Assembly (NCBI RefSeq): GCF_009866965.1
Contig: NZ_SPKJ01000039.1
Coordinates: forward strand, 1-35,609
Direction: 5' to 3'
Length of the DNA: 35,609 bases
From: Propylenella binzhouense
GTDB taxonomy: Bacteria > Pseudomonadota > Alphaproteobacteria > Rhizobiales > Afifellaceae
In this document: positions 25,780 to 35,367 of the stretch, in pieces
Position numbering within the stretch: position 1 is the stretch's first letter
How the letters are laid out: each line of letters opens with the position of its first letter
Notes under the pieces: model-generated
The model's input: only the letters and a program-made list of their open reading frames with translations
Database searches by the model: none
What the model was told of the DNA's origin: nothing
Made by a program: the position numbers and the translations under genes

Positions 25780-25818
25780 GCGGGCCGTGCTGTCGCCCCT
25801 CGCCGCCGCCGGGCAGCC

Positions 25819-25847
25819 TTGACACCCGGCGGGCCATCTGCGCTTTT
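25819..25847 (+). promoter_or_regulatory. Candidate aspS promoter
   Basis: A perfect TTGACA lies at 25819-25824, followed after 17 bases by GCTTTT, a weak -10 box. It is 41 bases from the ATG of aspS and within the rnd/aspS divergent region. Confidence 0.4.
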
Positions 25848-25888
25848 CCCGGCCGTCTCCCGAACTCCTCTGCAGGCGCCGACTGGCA

Positions 25889-27661
25889 ATGCATCCCTAT
25901 AGAACACATAGCTGCGGCGCGCTGCGCGCCGAAGACGACGGCAAGACGGTCCGGCTTTCCGGCTGGGTGCACCGGGTCCGGGACCATGGCGGGCTGCTCT
26001 TCATCGACCTGCGCGACCATTACGGCCTGACCCAGATCGTGGCGGACCCCGATTCGCCGGCCTTCGCCGCCGCCGAGCGCGTGCGCGCGGAATGGTGCAT
26101 CCGCGTCGACGGCCTGGTGAAGCTGCGCGAGCCGGGGACGGTGAACACGAACATCCCGACCGGCGCGATCGAGATCTTCGCGCAGGAGATCGAGGTGCTG
26201 TCGGATGCGCCGGAGCTGCCGCTGCCGGTCTTCGGCGAGCCGGACTATCCGGAGGACACGCGGCTCAGGTACCGCTTCCTCGACCTCCGCCGCGAGACGC
26301 TCCACCGCAACATCATGACCCGCACCGCGGTCATCGCGAAGCTCCGCCAGCTCATGGTGGGGCAGGGGTTCAACGAGTTCCAGACGCCGATCCTGACGGC
26401 CTCGTCGCCCGAGGGCGCGCGCGACTTCCTGGTCCCGTCGCGCCTCTATCCCGGCAAGTTCTACGCGCTGCCGCAGGCGCCGCAGCAGTTCAAGCAGCTC
26501 ATCATGGTGGCCGGCTTCGACCGCTACTTCCAGATCGCGCCCTGCTTCCGCGACGAGGATCCGCGCGCCGACCGCCTGCCGGGCGAGTTCTACCAGCTCG
26601 ACATCGAGATGAGCTTCGTCGAGCAGGAGGACGTCTTCACCGCGATGGAGCCGGTGATCCGCGGCGTGTTCGAGAGCTTCGCCGAGGGGCGCCCGGTCAC
26701 CGCGGAATTCCCGCGCATCGCCTATCGCGACGCCATCCGCCTCTACGGGTCCGACAAGCCGGACCTCCGCAATCCGATCCGGATGGCGGAGGTGACGGAG
26801 CATTTCGCGGGCTCCGGGTTCCGGATCTTCGCCAACATGATCGCCGCCGACGAGACGGTGCAGGTCTGGGCGATCCCCGCGCCCGGCGGCGGCAACCGGG
26901 CGTTCTGCGACCGCATGAACGCGTGGGCTCAGGGCGAGGGCCAGCCCGGGCTCGCCTACATCTTCTTCCGCGAGGACGAGGGCGGCGCCGGACCGGTCGC
27001 CAAGAACATCGGGCCGGAGCGGACCGCGGCCATCCAGGCGCAGCTCGGGCTTCAGCCCGGCGACGCCGTCTTCTTCGTGGCCGGCAATCCCGACAGCTTC
27101 GCCGCCTTCGCGGGCAGCGCGCGCCAGCGGATCGGCCGCGAGCTCGGCCTCATCGACGAGGATCGGTTCGAGCTCGCCTGGATCGTCGACTTCCCGATGT
27201 ACGAGTGGAACGAGGACGAGAAGAAGATCGACTTCTCGCACAATCCGTTCTCGATGCCGCAGGGCGGGCTGGAGGCGCTCGACACGCTCGATCCGCTCGC
27301 CATCAAGGCGTTCCAGTACGACGTCGTCTGCAACGGCTACGAGATCGGATCGGGCGCGATCCGGAACCACCGGCCGGAGATCATGAAGCGGGCCTTCGCC
27401 ATCGCCGGCTACAGCGAGGACGTGCTCGAATCCCGCTTTGGCGGCATGCTCAGGGCGCTCCAGTACGGAGCGCCGCCGCATGGCGGCATGGCGGCCGGCA
27501 TCGACCGCATCATCATGCTGGTCTGCGGCGCGAAGAACCTGCGCGAGATCACCATGTTCCCGATGAACCAGCAGGCTATCGACCCGCTGATGGGCGCGCC
27601 GGCCGAGGCGACGCCGAAGCAGCTCCGCGAGCTCCACCTGCGGATCAACCGGCCGGCCTGA
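25889..27661 (+). CDS. aspS: Aspartyl-tRNA synthetase, probably non-discriminating
   Basis: This enzyme charges tRNA-Asp, and probably tRNA-Asn, with aspartate in the cytoplasm. The 590-residue protein has the bacterial-type layout: an OB-fold anticodon domain ([22 protein letters not shown]), class II motif 1, motif 2 ([21 protein letters not shown]), the GAD insertion domain and motif 3 ([13 protein letters not shown]). H33 and G83 fall where the non-discriminating Pseudomonas aeruginosa enzyme has His31 and Gly83; E. coli has leucine and lysine at these places. With GatCAB this would provide Asn-tRNA by amidation. The ATG at 25889 has only a weak purine stretch upstream. Confidence 0.96.
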   Translation: MHPYRTHSCGALRAEDDGKTVRLSGWVHRVRDHGGLLFIDLRDHYGLTQIVADPDSPAFAAAERVRAEWCIRVDGLVKLREPGTVNTNIPTGAIEIFAQEIEVLSDAPELPLPVFGEPDYPEDTRLRYRFLDLRRETLHRNIMTRTAVIAKLRQLMVGQGFNEFQTPILTASSPEGARDFLVPSRLYPGKFYALPQAPQQFKQLIMVAGFDRYFQIAPCFRDEDPRADRLPGEFYQLDIEMSFVEQEDVFTAMEPVIRGVFESFAEGRPVTAEFPRIAYRDAIRLYGSDKPDLRNPIRMAEVTEHFAGSGFRIFANMIAADETVQVWAIPAPGGGNRAFCDRMNAWAQGEGQPGLAYIFFREDEGGAGPVAKNIGPERTAAIQAQLGLQPGDAVFFVAGNPDSFAAFAGSARQRIGRELGLIDEDRFELAWIVDFPMYEWNEDEKKIDFSHNPFSMPQGGLEALDTLDPLAIKAFQYDVVCNGYEIGSGAIRNHRPEIMKRAFAIAGYSEDVLESRFGGMLRALQYGAPPHGGMAAGIDRIIMLVCGAKNLREITMFPMNQQAIDPLMGAPAEATPKQLRELHLRINRPA

Positions 27662-27755
27662 GCCGAAGCGGCGCGAGGCAGCCTCCGCCCGAGCCGAGGC
27701 CCGGACCGCCGAAGCGGAAGTTGGCGCCGCGCGCCTTCGCGCGCGGCGGCCGGGC

Positions 27756-28904
27756 TCACTCGGGCGTGTTGGCCGTCACCTTGGCGTTGAGCTTGTCCGG
27801 CAGCGACTGCGGCGCGGTCGCGGCGACCTCGAGGATCTCCGCGCCGGTGAGCGGCGCGGCCGGGGCGATCTCGACCGTCAGCGATTGCGGATCGGTCAGG
27901 AAGCTTCCGACCGCGCCCGCCACCTGGTTCTGGAACTCCGGATTGTTCAGGGTCATCAGGAGAAACGGCAAGGCGGCCGAGAGCTGCTGCGCGTACTGGT
28001 CGGGGGGGACGCCCTGGCGCCGCGCCTGGTCGTCGAGGACACGCCTGGCGAGGGACTGGTCCTCGTAGCGCAGGGTCAGCTTATGGACGACGAGCTGGCT
28101 GGCGAGCCCCGCCGCATCGACGCTCTCGGCCGAGGGCGAAAGCGGCACGTTGCCCACCTGCCCGGAGAAGGTGAGCACGCCGCCATTCTCCATCGTGACG
28201 TCGAGCTTCTGGATGTCGAGCAGCTTCGTCTCGGCGTCGAGCCTGCCGTCCCAGCTCACGTCGAGCACGATCGAATCGTAGCCGAGCATCTGCGGGCTGA
28301 AGGCGAGGCCCTGGAACAAGGCGGACGGAATGACGAGGCTCTCGATCCGCCCGTCCGATTCCTGCGGCATGCTGCCGGTGTAGTTGGCGGTGTTGACGAC
28401 GATCCGGGCGATCGTGACGTCCGCCGGCGCGTCCTCCCCGCGCAGCGACAGGCCCGAAGCCTCGGCCGAATCATAGAGGATGCGCTGGTTCCGCCCGGCA
28501 GGATCCGGGGCGGCTCCCGCCGGCTCCGGAAGGATCCGGGCATTGGTGATGCTGGCTTCGGCGACCGTTCCCGAGGTCTCCCCCGTCACCGCCCCCGAGC
28601 TCATCGTGATCTTGGGGCTCGTCAACGCGAACTCGGTGCCTTCCGCCGGGGAGGCGATCACGGTCCGCTCGAACCGGACGGCATTCTCCCCGCTCTCGCC
28701 GCCGAAGGTGAGGCCCTTCACGACGACGTCGCTGCCCTCCTGCGTCGCCTCCTCGAAGTGCCCGGCGTTCTCGACCCCGTTCGCGAGGGCGGTCGCGAGG
28801 ATACGTGCGGCGGCCTGAGGCTCGATCGCGGCGGCGGAATCGAAGCTGAGAGCGACAGCGACGAGGCCGACGAGCGCGGAGGCCGTCATGCGGGTGGGCA
28901 ACAT
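27756..28904 (-). CDS. Exported protein of unknown function
   Basis: I do not recognise this 382-residue protein. It has a clear signal peptide (MLPTRMTASALVGLVAVALS, then SAAA before I27). The mature part is rich in short beta-prone segments with Asp/Gly/Thr, such as VVVKGLTFGGESGENAVRF and LTSPKITMSSGAVTGETSGTVAEASI, suggesting a repetitive beta-sheet domain. A helical block follows (residues about 285-350: ASQLVVHKLTLRYEDQSLARRVLDDQARR and then QQLSAALPFLLMTL). It has no cysteine in the mature region. GGAGAG lies five bases before the ATG at 28904, which strongly supports the start. It follows phaC on the same strand after 106 bases containing several hairpins. A periplasmic location is inferred. 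Confidence 0.8.
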   Translation of the reverse strand: MLPTRMTASALVGLVAVALSFDSAAAIEPQAAARILATALANGVENAGHFEEATQEGSDVVVKGLTFGGESGENAVRFERTVIASPAEGTEFALTSPKITMSSGAVTGETSGTVAEASITNARILPEPAGAAPDPAGRNQRILYDSAEASGLSLRGEDAPADVTIARIVVNTANYTGSMPQESDGRIESLVIPSALFQGLAFSPQMLGYDSIVLDVSWDGRLDAETKLLDIQKLDVTMENGGVLTFSGQVGNVPLSPSAESVDAAGLASQLVVHKLTLRYEDQSLARRVLDDQARRQGVPPDQYAQQLSAALPFLLMTLNNPEFQNQVAGAVGSFLTDPQSLTVEIAPAAPLTGAEILEVAATAPQSLPDKLNAKVTANTPE

Positions 28905-28927
28905 GAATCTCTCCAGCTGATGGGTGG

Positions 28928-28940
28928 CGCCAATTTGGCG
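28928..28940. repeat. 13-bp palindrome upstream of the exported-protein gene
   Basis: CGCCAA-T-TTGGCG is a perfect inverted repeat with a one-base centre, 24 bases before the start of the minus-strand gene. It could be an operator or a small hairpin in the leader. Confidence 0.35.
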
Positions 28941-28979
28941 ACACGGACCAGGGTCGGCAAGCGCCGGCCGACGCCTTCT

Positions 28980-29000
28980 CCCGATACGGCAAATATCGGG
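28980..29000 (-). terminator. Hairpin downstream of phaC
   Basis: CCCGATA and TATCGGG form a perfect 7-bp stem with a 7-base loop, beginning ten bases after the phaC stop. No T tract follows, so it may protect the phaC message or terminate weakly. A second 6-bp stem (GTCGGC/GCCGAC) lies just beyond it. Confidence 0.4.
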
Positions 29001-29010
29001 CGCGCAAATC

Positions 29011-30828
29011 TCAGGCGCGCACCTGCACATAGCTTCCGGGTGCGTCCTCGATCGGCTTGAGCTTGCCGCCGCCCGGCCGACGCCTGCGCACCCGCGCATC
29101 GTCGAGGCCCTCGATCCACGCCTGCCAGTCGGGCCACCACGAGCCCGGATGCTCCTCGGCACGGGCAAGCCATTCGTCATAGTCCCCGACGGGCTCTCCG
29201 CCCGTCCAGTACTGGTACTTCCGCCGGTCGGGCGGGTTCACCACGCCGGCTATGTGGCCGGATCCGGCAAGGACGAACCGGACCGGCCCGCCGAACGCGC
29301 GGCAGCCGAGGAAGACCGAACGGGCCGGCGCGATGTGGTCCTCCCGCGTGGCGAGGCTGTAGATCGGGATGGTGACCTCGCGGAGGTCCAGCCGGCGGCC
29401 GCCGACCTCCATCTCGCCCCGCGACAGGCGGTTCTCCAGATAGCAGCTGCGCAGGTAGAAGGAATGGTTCGCCGCCGGCATGCGGGTGGCGTCGGCGTTC
29501 CAGTAGAGGAGGTCGAACGGGAAGGGCTCCTTGCCCTTCAGGTAGTTGTTGACGACGTAGGGCCAGATGAGCTCGTTCGAGCGGAGCAGGTTGAAGGCCG
29601 TGGCCATCTTGCCGCCCTCGAGATAGCCGGCCTTCCGCATCCGCGCCTCGACCGCGTCGATACGCTCGGGGTCGGCGAACACCTTGAGATCGCCGGCATG
29701 CTCGAAATCGATCTGGGTGGTGAGGAAGGTGGCGCTCGCGATGCGATCGTCGCCTGCGGCCGCCGCGAAGGCGAGGGCGATGGCGAGGAGGGTGCCGCCC
29801 ACGCAATAGCCGACCGCGTTCACCTTCCGCTCGCGCGTCGCCCTCTCGATCACGTCGAGGGCGTGGAGGATGCCCTCGTCCATGTAGTGGTCGAAGCTCT
29901 TGCCGGCGTGGCGCTCGTCCGGATTGACCCAGGAGATCACGAACACGGTGTGCCCCTGGCCGATCGCCCACCGGATCAGCGACTTTTCCGGCGTCAGGTC
30001 GAGCACGTAGAACTTGTTGATCCAGGGCGGCACGATGAGGAGCGGGCGCTTCAGCACCTTCTCGGTCGTCGGCTGGTACTGGATGATCTGGCAGATCTCG
30101 TTCTGGTCGATCACCTTGCCGGGCGTCGTCGCGAGATTGTGGCCGACCCGGAACTGCGTGTGGTCGGAGTGCCGGATCCGGAGGCCGCCCTTGCCCGCCT
30201 CGATGTCGTCGGCGAGCATGCGCATGCCGCGCGCGAGGTTCTCCGCGTTCGTGCTCGCCGTCTCGCGCAGCACTTCGGGGTTGGTCAGCGCGAAATTGGT
30301 CGGCGCGAGCGCGTTGTTGATCTGGTCGATGTAGAAACGCGCCTTGTGGCGCGTCGCCGGGTCGAGGCCCTCCGCCTCGTCGACGAGCTCCTCCATCCAG
30401 CGCGAGGTGGCGAGATAGAGCTGCTTCAGCGAATCGAAGATCGGGTTCTCGGACCATTCCGGATCGCCGAAGCGCCGGTCTCCGGCCCTCGGCTCGATCC
30501 TGTGCTCCGGCTCCTCGCCCGAGGCGCGCCTCAGCGCGCCCGACCAGATCGAGAGATAGTTGCCCCAGAGCCGCGTCTGCGCCTCGATGAGCCGGGACGG
30601 GTCGGAGGCCCAGTACTCGCCCACCCTGCCGATCGTGCGCAGCACCTCCTGCGACTGCTCCGCGAGCTCCGTCGCCGGGCTTTCGCCGGAATCGCGCGGC
30701 TTCAGGAAGGCAGCCAGGGCGCGGCCGCCTTCCTCGATCGCCCGGGCAAGATTGCGGGCGAAAAGCTCCGGGTCGCTTGCCAGATAGGGTGGCTTTACGG
30801 GCGCCTTTCCGTCCGTGTTGCCGCTCAT
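29011..30828 (-). CDS. phaC: Class I poly(3-hydroxyalkanoate) synthase PhaC
   Basis: PhaC polymerises hydroxyacyl-CoA (usually 3-hydroxybutyryl-CoA) into storage granules. The 605-residue protein has the N-terminal PhaC domain ([18 protein letters not shown] and [10 protein letters not shown]) and an alpha/beta hydrolase core. The catalytic triad is C342 in the lipase-like box GYCVGGT, D497 in TREDHIAP and H525 in [19 protein letters not shown] near the end is diagnostic of class I enzymes, which work as a single subunit; no phaE or phaR partner is seen. The ATG at 30828 has AGGGGA six bases upstream. It is divergent from a small lipoprotein. No phaA, phaB or phasin gene is in the window. Confidence 0.97.
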   Translation of the reverse strand: MSGNTDGKAPVKPPYLASDPELFARNLARAIEEGGRALAAFLKPRDSGESPATELAEQSQEVLRTIGRVGEYWASDPSRLIEAQTRLWGNYLSIWSGALRRASGEEPEHRIEPRAGDRRFGDPEWSENPIFDSLKQLYLATSRWMEELVDEAEGLDPATRHKARFYIDQINNALAPTNFALTNPEVLRETASTNAENLARGMRMLADDIEAGKGGLRIRHSDHTQFRVGHNLATTPGKVIDQNEICQIIQYQPTTEKVLKRPLLIVPPWINKFYVLDLTPEKSLIRWAIGQGHTVFVISWVNPDERHAGKSFDHYMDEGILHALDVIERATRERKVNAVGYCVGGTLLAIALAFAAAAGDDRIASATFLTTQIDFEHAGDLKVFADPERIDAVEARMRKAGYLEGGKMATAFNLLRSNELIWPYVVNNYLKGKEPFPFDLLYWNADATRMPAANHSFYLRSCYLENRLSRGEMEVGGRRLDLREVTIPIYSLATREDHIAPARSVFLGCRAFGGPVRFVLAGSGHIAGVVNPPDRRKYQYWTGGEPVGDYDEWLARAEEHPGSWWPDWQAWIEGLDDARVRRRRPGGGKLKPIEDAPGSYVQVRA

Positions 30829-30842
30829 GTGCATTCCCCTGC

Positions 30843-30855
30843 GCGGTTGCACCGC
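30843..30855. repeat. Inverted repeat upstream of phaC
   Basis: GCGGT-TGC-ACCGC is a perfect short dyad 15 bases upstream of the phaC start. It could be an operator for a PHA-responsive repressor, but no known site is matched. Confidence 0.25.
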
Positions 30856-30954
30856 ATCGTGCTGCCGTGGCGAGCTTGCCGCGCGTGTTGGTGATATAGG
30901 ACCATGACAAGCAAGATACAGGCCCGTCGGGCCCAGCCGGATGATCGTGACGAG

Positions 30955-31389
30955 ATGAGCCGCGAATTGCCATCGAACGTTGGTTGGAGAGCGATCGCGG
31001 CGGTGCTGCCGCCGCTCCTGCTCGGGGGCTGCTTCGGCCCCGATCTTGAGGAGGGCGCGACGCTCGATCCGAAGGCCGTCGACAATCCCGCGCGCACCGC
31101 GGCGATCGGCGAGATCCGGAGCGAGGCCGCGAATGCCGGCACGGCCAGCTCGGGCTTTCCCTTCGTCTTCGACAATCCGGTGAAGACGGCCGGAACCGTG
31201 AAGAGCAGCGACGAGATCAGGACGACGGAAGCCGACCTCGCCTCCGCCGCGCGCAAGGCGTTGGGCCGGGTCCCGGCCTCGGAGCGCGCCGAGCTCGAGG
31301 CGGAGGCGGCGCGGCTCCACGCGATCGGCGATACGCATGTCGCCGAGACCGAGAAGGTCATCCTCGGCTCGACGCCGGCATCCGAATAA
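30955..31389 (+). CDS. Small putative lipoprotein of unknown function
   Basis: I do not recognise this 144-residue protein. From the ATG at 30955 it has a lipoprotein signal: one arginine, a hydrophobic stretch ([14 protein letters not shown]) and a lipobox cysteine at C26. The mature part is hydrophilic and helical, with Ala/Glu-rich segments ([34 protein letters not shown]). An ATG at 30904 in frame would add 17 charged residues ahead of the signal and lies beside a -10-like TATAGG, so the later start is preferred. It is divergent from phaC and precedes alaC by 73 bases. Confidence 0.7.
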   Translation: MSRELPSNVGWRAIAAVLPPLLLGGCFGPDLEEGATLDPKAVDNPARTAAIGEIRSEAANAGTASSGFPFVFDNPVKTAGTVKSSDEIRTTEADLASAARKALGRVPASERAELEAEAARLHAIGDTHVAETEKVILGSTPASE

Positions 31390-31462
31390 AGCGGCGAGCC
31401 ATTTCTCTTGCGTCCTCCGGTCGATGGCGCGAGAAGCGGTGTCCCCGCTCCAGGTGGTGAAG

Positions 31463-32683
31463 ATGGACGAGTTTCATAAGGTCAGGCGGCTCCCGCCCTA
31501 TGTGTTCGAAGAGGTCAACCGGCTCAAGGCTTCGGCGCGAGCCCAGGGCGCCGACATCATCGACCTCGGCATGGGGAACCCGGACCTGCCGACGCCGCAG
31601 CACATCCTGGACAAGCTCGTCGAGACCGTCGCCAAGCCGCGCACGAACCGCTATTCGGCGTCGCGCGGGATAGCCGGCCTGCGCCGGGCGCAGGCGGCCT
31701 ATTACGCCCGCCGGTTCGGCGTCAGGCTCGACCCGGACCGGCAGGTGGTGGCGACGCTCGGCTCGAAGGAGGGCTTCGCCAACATGGCGCAGGCGATCAC
31801 CGCGCCGGGCGACGTCGTGCTGGTCCCGAACCCGAGCTATCCCATCCACGCCTTCGGATTCCTGATGGCGGGCGGCGCCATCCGGCACGTGCCGGCGGAG
31901 CCGGGGCCGGAATTCTTCCAGGCGCTCGACCGCGCGGTGCACCATTCCATCCCGAAGCCGATCGCCGTCGTCCTCTGCTACCCGTCGAACCCGACCGCCT
32001 GCGTCGCCGACCTCGACTTCTACCGGGACGTGATCGCCTTCGCGCGCCGTCACGGCATCTTCGTGCTCTCCGACCTCGCCTATTCGGAGGTCTATTTCGA
32101 CGATGCCAATCCGCCGCCCTCCGTCCTGCAGGTGCCGGGCGCGATGGAGGTCGCGGTGGAGTTCACCTCGATGTCGAAGACCTATTCGATGGCGGGTCTC
32201 CGGATGGGCTTCGCGGTCGGCAACGAGCGCCTGATCGCCGCGCTTTCGCGCGTGAAGTCCTATCTCGACTACGGCGCCTACACGCCGATCCAGGTGGCGG
32301 CCGCGGCGGCGCTCAACGGCCCGCAGGACTGCGTCGAGGAGATGCGGGCGATCTACCGCCGCCGTCGCGACATCATGGTCGAATCCTTCGGCCGCGCCGG
32401 CTGGCCGGTGCCGGCGCCGCAGGCGAGCATGTTCGCCTGGGCGCCCATCCCGCCGCGCTTCCGCGAGCTCGGCAGCCTGGAATTCTCCAAGCTCCTGATC
32501 GAGAAGGCGGATGTCGCCGTGGCGCCGGGCGTCGGCTTCGGCGAGCACGGCGACGGCTTCGTCCGGATCGCGCTCGTGGAGAACGAACAGCGCATCCGCC
32601 AGGCCGCGCGGAACGTGGCCCGCTTCCTTGCCACTGCCGAGGAAACGTTGCACAACGTCGTGCCGATCAGCGCCAGCCGCTGA
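31463..32683 (+). CDS. alaC: Pyridoxal-phosphate aminotransferase, AlaC-like
   Basis: This class I/II aminotransferase of 406 residues is close in sequence pattern to E. coli AlaC, the glutamate-pyruvate aminotransferase. It opens with [13 protein letters not shown], then [28 protein letters not shown] and [12 protein letters not shown]. Cofactor residues are N176 in YPSNPTA, D204 and Y207 in SDLAYSEV, and the Schiff-base lysine K239 in [14 protein letters not shown]. The ATG at 31463 is preceded by AGGTGGTGAAG. The family is often annotated as LL-diaminopimelate aminotransferase, which remains an alternative. It precedes hom and glpX, a common alphaproteobacterial order, consistent with aspartate-family or alanine metabolism. 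Confidence 0.9.
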   Translation: MDEFHKVRRLPPYVFEEVNRLKASARAQGADIIDLGMGNPDLPTPQHILDKLVETVAKPRTNRYSASRGIAGLRRAQAAYYARRFGVRLDPDRQVVATLGSKEGFANMAQAITAPGDVVLVPNPSYPIHAFGFLMAGGAIRHVPAEPGPEFFQALDRAVHHSIPKPIAVVLCYPSNPTACVADLDFYRDVIAFARRHGIFVLSDLAYSEVYFDDANPPPSVLQVPGAMEVAVEFTSMSKTYSMAGLRMGFAVGNERLIAALSRVKSYLDYGAYTPIQVAAAAALNGPQDCVEEMRAIYRRRRDIMVESFGRAGWPVPAPQASMFAWAPIPPRFRELGSLEFSKLLIEKADVAVAPGVGFGEHGDGFVRIALVENEQRIRQAARNVARFLATAEETLHNVVPISASR

Positions 32684-32717
32684 TCGCGGAGACTTCAGCA
32701 ACAGGATTGACCGCGTG

Positions 32718-34034
32718 ATGCAAGAACCGCTGCGCGTCGGCATTGCGGGGCTCGGCACCGTCGGCGCCTCCGTCGTGCGGATGCTGCGCACGAATTCCGC
32801 ATCGATCGCGCTCAAGGCCGGAAGGCCGGTCGAGGTCGTCGCGGTCAGTGCGCGCGACCGGGCGCGCGACCGCGGGTTCCGGCTCGAAGGGATCGAGTGG
32901 TTCGACGACCCGGTGGCGCTCGCGCATTCGAACGCGATCGACCTCTTCGTCGAGCTGATCGGCGGGGAGGACGGCGTGGCGCGCGCGAGCGTGCGCGCCG
33001 CGCTCGGCTCCGGGCGCAGCGTCGTCACCGCGAACAAGGCGCTCCTGGCGGCGCACGGGCTCGAGCTCGCCGGCCTCGCCGAGCGCGGCGGGGGAACGCT
33101 CTCCTTCGAGGCCGCGGTGGCGGGCGGCATCCCCGTCGTCAAGACGCTGAGGGAGGCGCTCGCCGGCAATCGCATCGACCGCGTCTACGGGATCCTGAAC
33201 GGCACCTGCAACTACATCCTGACGCGGATGGAGGCGGAGGGCCTGACCTTCGGCGCCTGCCTCAAGGCGGCGCAGGAGCTCGGCTATGCCGAGGCGGATC
33301 CGACCTTCGACGTCGAGGGCTGGGACACCGCCCACAAGCTCGCGATCCTGACGAGCGTCGCCTTCGGGACGGAGATCGACCGCGAATCGATCTTCGTCGA
33401 GGGCATTGCGAGCATCGAGCCGGAGGACATCGCCGCGGCGGACGAGCTCGGCTACCGCATCAAGCTGCTCGGCATCGCGCAGCGGACCGAGACGGGGATC
33501 GAGCAGCGTGTCCATCCGGCGATGGTGCCGAAGGATTCCGACATCGCCCGCATCGCGGGGGTCACCAACGCGGTCGCCGTCGAGGGCGACTTCGTGGGCT
33601 GCGTGGTGCTGTCCGGGCCGGGGGCGGGCGGCCACGCCACCGCCTCCGCGGTGGTCGGCGACATCCTCGACGTCGCGCGCGGGCTGCGGGTGGCGCCGCT
33701 CGGGCGGCCGATTGCGGCGCTCGAGCCTTATGTGCGCGCGCAGATGCGGACCCATGAGGGCGGCTACTATCTCCGCCTGCGCGTGCCCGACCGGCCGGGC
33801 GCCTTCGCGGCGATCGCCCAGCGCATGGCGGACCACAACATCTCGCTCGATTCGATCGTGCAGCGGAACCGGCCGCCGAGCAGTGCGCCCCGTCATCTTT
33901 GCGACCAGGCCCAGCCTGTAACGATCATCACGCACGAGACGACCGAACGCGCGATCCGCTCGGCGCTCGGGCAGATCGAGGCCGACGGCGTCGTCGTCGG
34001 CCGTGCGCAACTGATCCGTATCGAAAACCTCTGA
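32718..34034 (+). CDS. hom: Homoserine dehydrogenase
   Basis: Hom reduces aspartate semialdehyde to homoserine for threonine and methionine synthesis. The 438-residue protein has the NAD(P) loop GIAGLGTVGASV (8-19), TANKALLA with K107, the signature GILNGTCNYIL, and the catalytic K207 in DVEGWDTAHKLAI. A C-terminal ACT domain (about 353-438, YYLRLRVPDRPGAFAAIAQRMADHNISLDSIVQR) suggests feedback control by threonine. It is monofunctional, without an aspartokinase. The ATG at 32718 directly follows a GTG at 32715, which is equally possible. It lies 34 bases after alaC. Confidence 0.96.
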   Translation: MQEPLRVGIAGLGTVGASVVRMLRTNSASIALKAGRPVEVVAVSARDRARDRGFRLEGIEWFDDPVALAHSNAIDLFVELIGGEDGVARASVRAALGSGRSVVTANKALLAAHGLELAGLAERGGGTLSFEAAVAGGIPVVKTLREALAGNRIDRVYGILNGTCNYILTRMEAEGLTFGACLKAAQELGYAEADPTFDVEGWDTAHKLAILTSVAFGTEIDRESIFVEGIASIEPEDIAAADELGYRIKLLGIAQRTETGIEQRVHPAMVPKDSDIARIAGVTNAVAVEGDFVGCVVLSGPGAGGHATASAVVGDILDVARGLRVAPLGRPIAALEPYVRAQMRTHEGGYYLRLRVPDRPGAFAAIAQRMADHNISLDSIVQRNRPPSSAPRHLCDQAQPVTIITHETTERAIRSALGQIEADGVVVGRAQLIRIENL

Positions 34035-34051
34035 TTCGCCTGGAGATCCGA

Positions 34052-35047
34052 ATGACCGTCGCCCAACCGGCCAAAGCAATGGACCGCGTTCTTACGCTGG
34101 AGCTCGTCCGCGTGACCGAGCGCGCCGCGGTGGCCGCAGCCATGGTCCGCGGCCGCGGCGACGAGAAGCTCGCCGACCAGGCCGCCGTCGATGCGATGCG
34201 CACCGAGCTCAACCGGCTCGATATAAAAGGCCGTGTCGTGATCGGGGAGGGCGAGCGCGACGAGGCGCCGATGCTCTATATCGGCGAGGAGGTCGGCAGC
34301 GGAAACGGGCCGGAGGTCGACATCGCGCTCGATCCGCTCGAGGGCACCACGATCTGCGCGAAGAACCTCCCGAACTCGCTCGCGGTGATCGCGATCACCC
34401 ATCGCGGCGGGCTGCTCAACGCGCCCGACGTCTACATGGACAAGATCGCGATCGGCCCGGGCTATCCGGAAGGGCTGATCGATCTCGACATGCCCCCGCA
34501 GGAGGCGATCAGCCGGCTGGCGAAGGCGAAGGACGTGCGGCCCCGCGACATCTCGGCCTGCATCCTCGACCGCCCGCGCCATGCCAAGCTCATCGAGGCG
34601 GTGCGCGCGACCGGCGCCTCGATCCGCCTGATCGGCGACGGCGACGTCGCCGGCATCATCCACACGACGGCGCCCGACGATACCGGGATCGACATCTATC
34701 TCGGCACCGGCGGCGCGCCGGAGGGCGTACTCGCCGCAGCGGCGCTGCGCTGCATCGGCGGCCAGATGTGCGGCCGCCTGATCATCGATTCCGACGAGAA
34801 GCGGGCGCGCTCGGAGCGCATGGGGATCTCCGATCCGAACCGGGTCTACCGGACCGAGGACATGGCCTCGGGCGACGTGCTCTTCGCCGCGACCGGCGTG
34901 ACCGACGGCAACCTGCTGCAGGGCGTCAGCTTCAACCAGGGGATCGCGACCACGCACACGATCGTCACCCGCTCCTATACGGGAACGCAGCGCTGGGTGC
35001 TCGCCAAGCACCGCCTTTCCGGCGGCAAGTTCGGCTTCATCGACTGA
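34052..35047 (+). CDS. glpX: Class II fructose-1,6-bisphosphatase GlpX
   Basis: GlpX removes the 1-phosphate of fructose-1,6-bisphosphate in gluconeogenesis; in some bacteria it also acts on sedoheptulose bisphosphate. The 331-residue protein has the family's metal and phosphate motifs: VVIGEGERDEAPML, DPLEGTT (94-100), LIGDGDVAGII and the GTGGAPEGVLAAAAL loop. GGAG lies six bases before the ATG at 34052. It follows hom after 17 bases and is probably in the same transcript. A strong hairpin follows the stop codon. Confidence 0.97.
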   Translation: MTVAQPAKAMDRVLTLELVRVTERAAVAAAMVRGRGDEKLADQAAVDAMRTELNRLDIKGRVVIGEGERDEAPMLYIGEEVGSGNGPEVDIALDPLEGTTICAKNLPNSLAVIAITHRGGLLNAPDVYMDKIAIGPGYPEGLIDLDMPPQEAISRLAKAKDVRPRDISACILDRPRHAKLIEAVRATGASIRLIGDGDVAGIIHTTAPDDTGIDIYLGTGGAPEGVLAAAALRCIGGQMCGRLIIDSDEKRARSERMGISDPNRVYRTEDMASGDVLFAATGVTDGNLLQGVSFNQGIATTHTIVTRSYTGTQRWVLAKHRLSGGKFGFID

Positions 35048-35052
35048 AATCG

Positions 35053-35075
35053 GGGCCGGCCGGATAGGCCGGCCC
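35053..35075. terminator. Hairpin between convergent glpX and infA
   Basis: GGGCCGGCC and GGCCGGCCC form a perfect 9-bp stem with the 5-base loop GGATA, six bases after the glpX stop and three bases from the infA stop. No T tract follows; its place between converging genes suggests a two-way terminator. Confidence 0.5.
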
Positions 35076-35077
35076 GC

Positions 35078-35356
35078 TCAGCGCTTGCGGGGAGGCGGGC
35101 GGCGCGGCGGCGGAGAGCCTGCACGCATGCCCGAATCGCCCTTGTGGCGGAAGTTGATGCGGCCTCTGTCGAGGTCGTACGGCGACATCTCGACCACCAC
35201 CCGGTCGCCCACACCCGTGCGGATGCGGAATTTCCGCATCTTGCCCGCCGTGTAGGCCAGGATCTCGTGGTCGTTGTCGAGCCGGACGCGGAAGTTTCCG
35301 TCCGGCAGCAGCTCGGTCACCGTGCCTTCGAACTCGAGAAGCTCTTCTTTCGCCAT
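35078..35356 (-). CDS. infA: Translation initiation factor IF-1 with basic C-terminal tail
   Basis: IF-1 binds the A site of the 30S subunit during initiation. The 92-residue protein has the complete S1-type OB fold: [44 protein letters not shown], and [20 protein letters not shown]. About twenty further residues, rich in Pro and Arg ([12 protein letters not shown] at the end), extend past the usual 72-residue length. The ATG at 35356 has the strong site GGAGGTGAA directly upstream. It lies 11 bases after the stop of a gene with an Arg/Gly-rich tail. It may be a second, specialised IF-1 paralogue rather than the main one. Confidence 0.92.
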   Translation of the reverse strand: MAKEELLEFEGTVTELLPDGNFRVRLDNDHEILAYTAGKMRKFRIRTGVGDRVVVEMSPYDLDRGRINFRHKGDSGMRAGSPPPRRPPPRKR

Positions 35357-35367
35357 TTCACCTCCAA

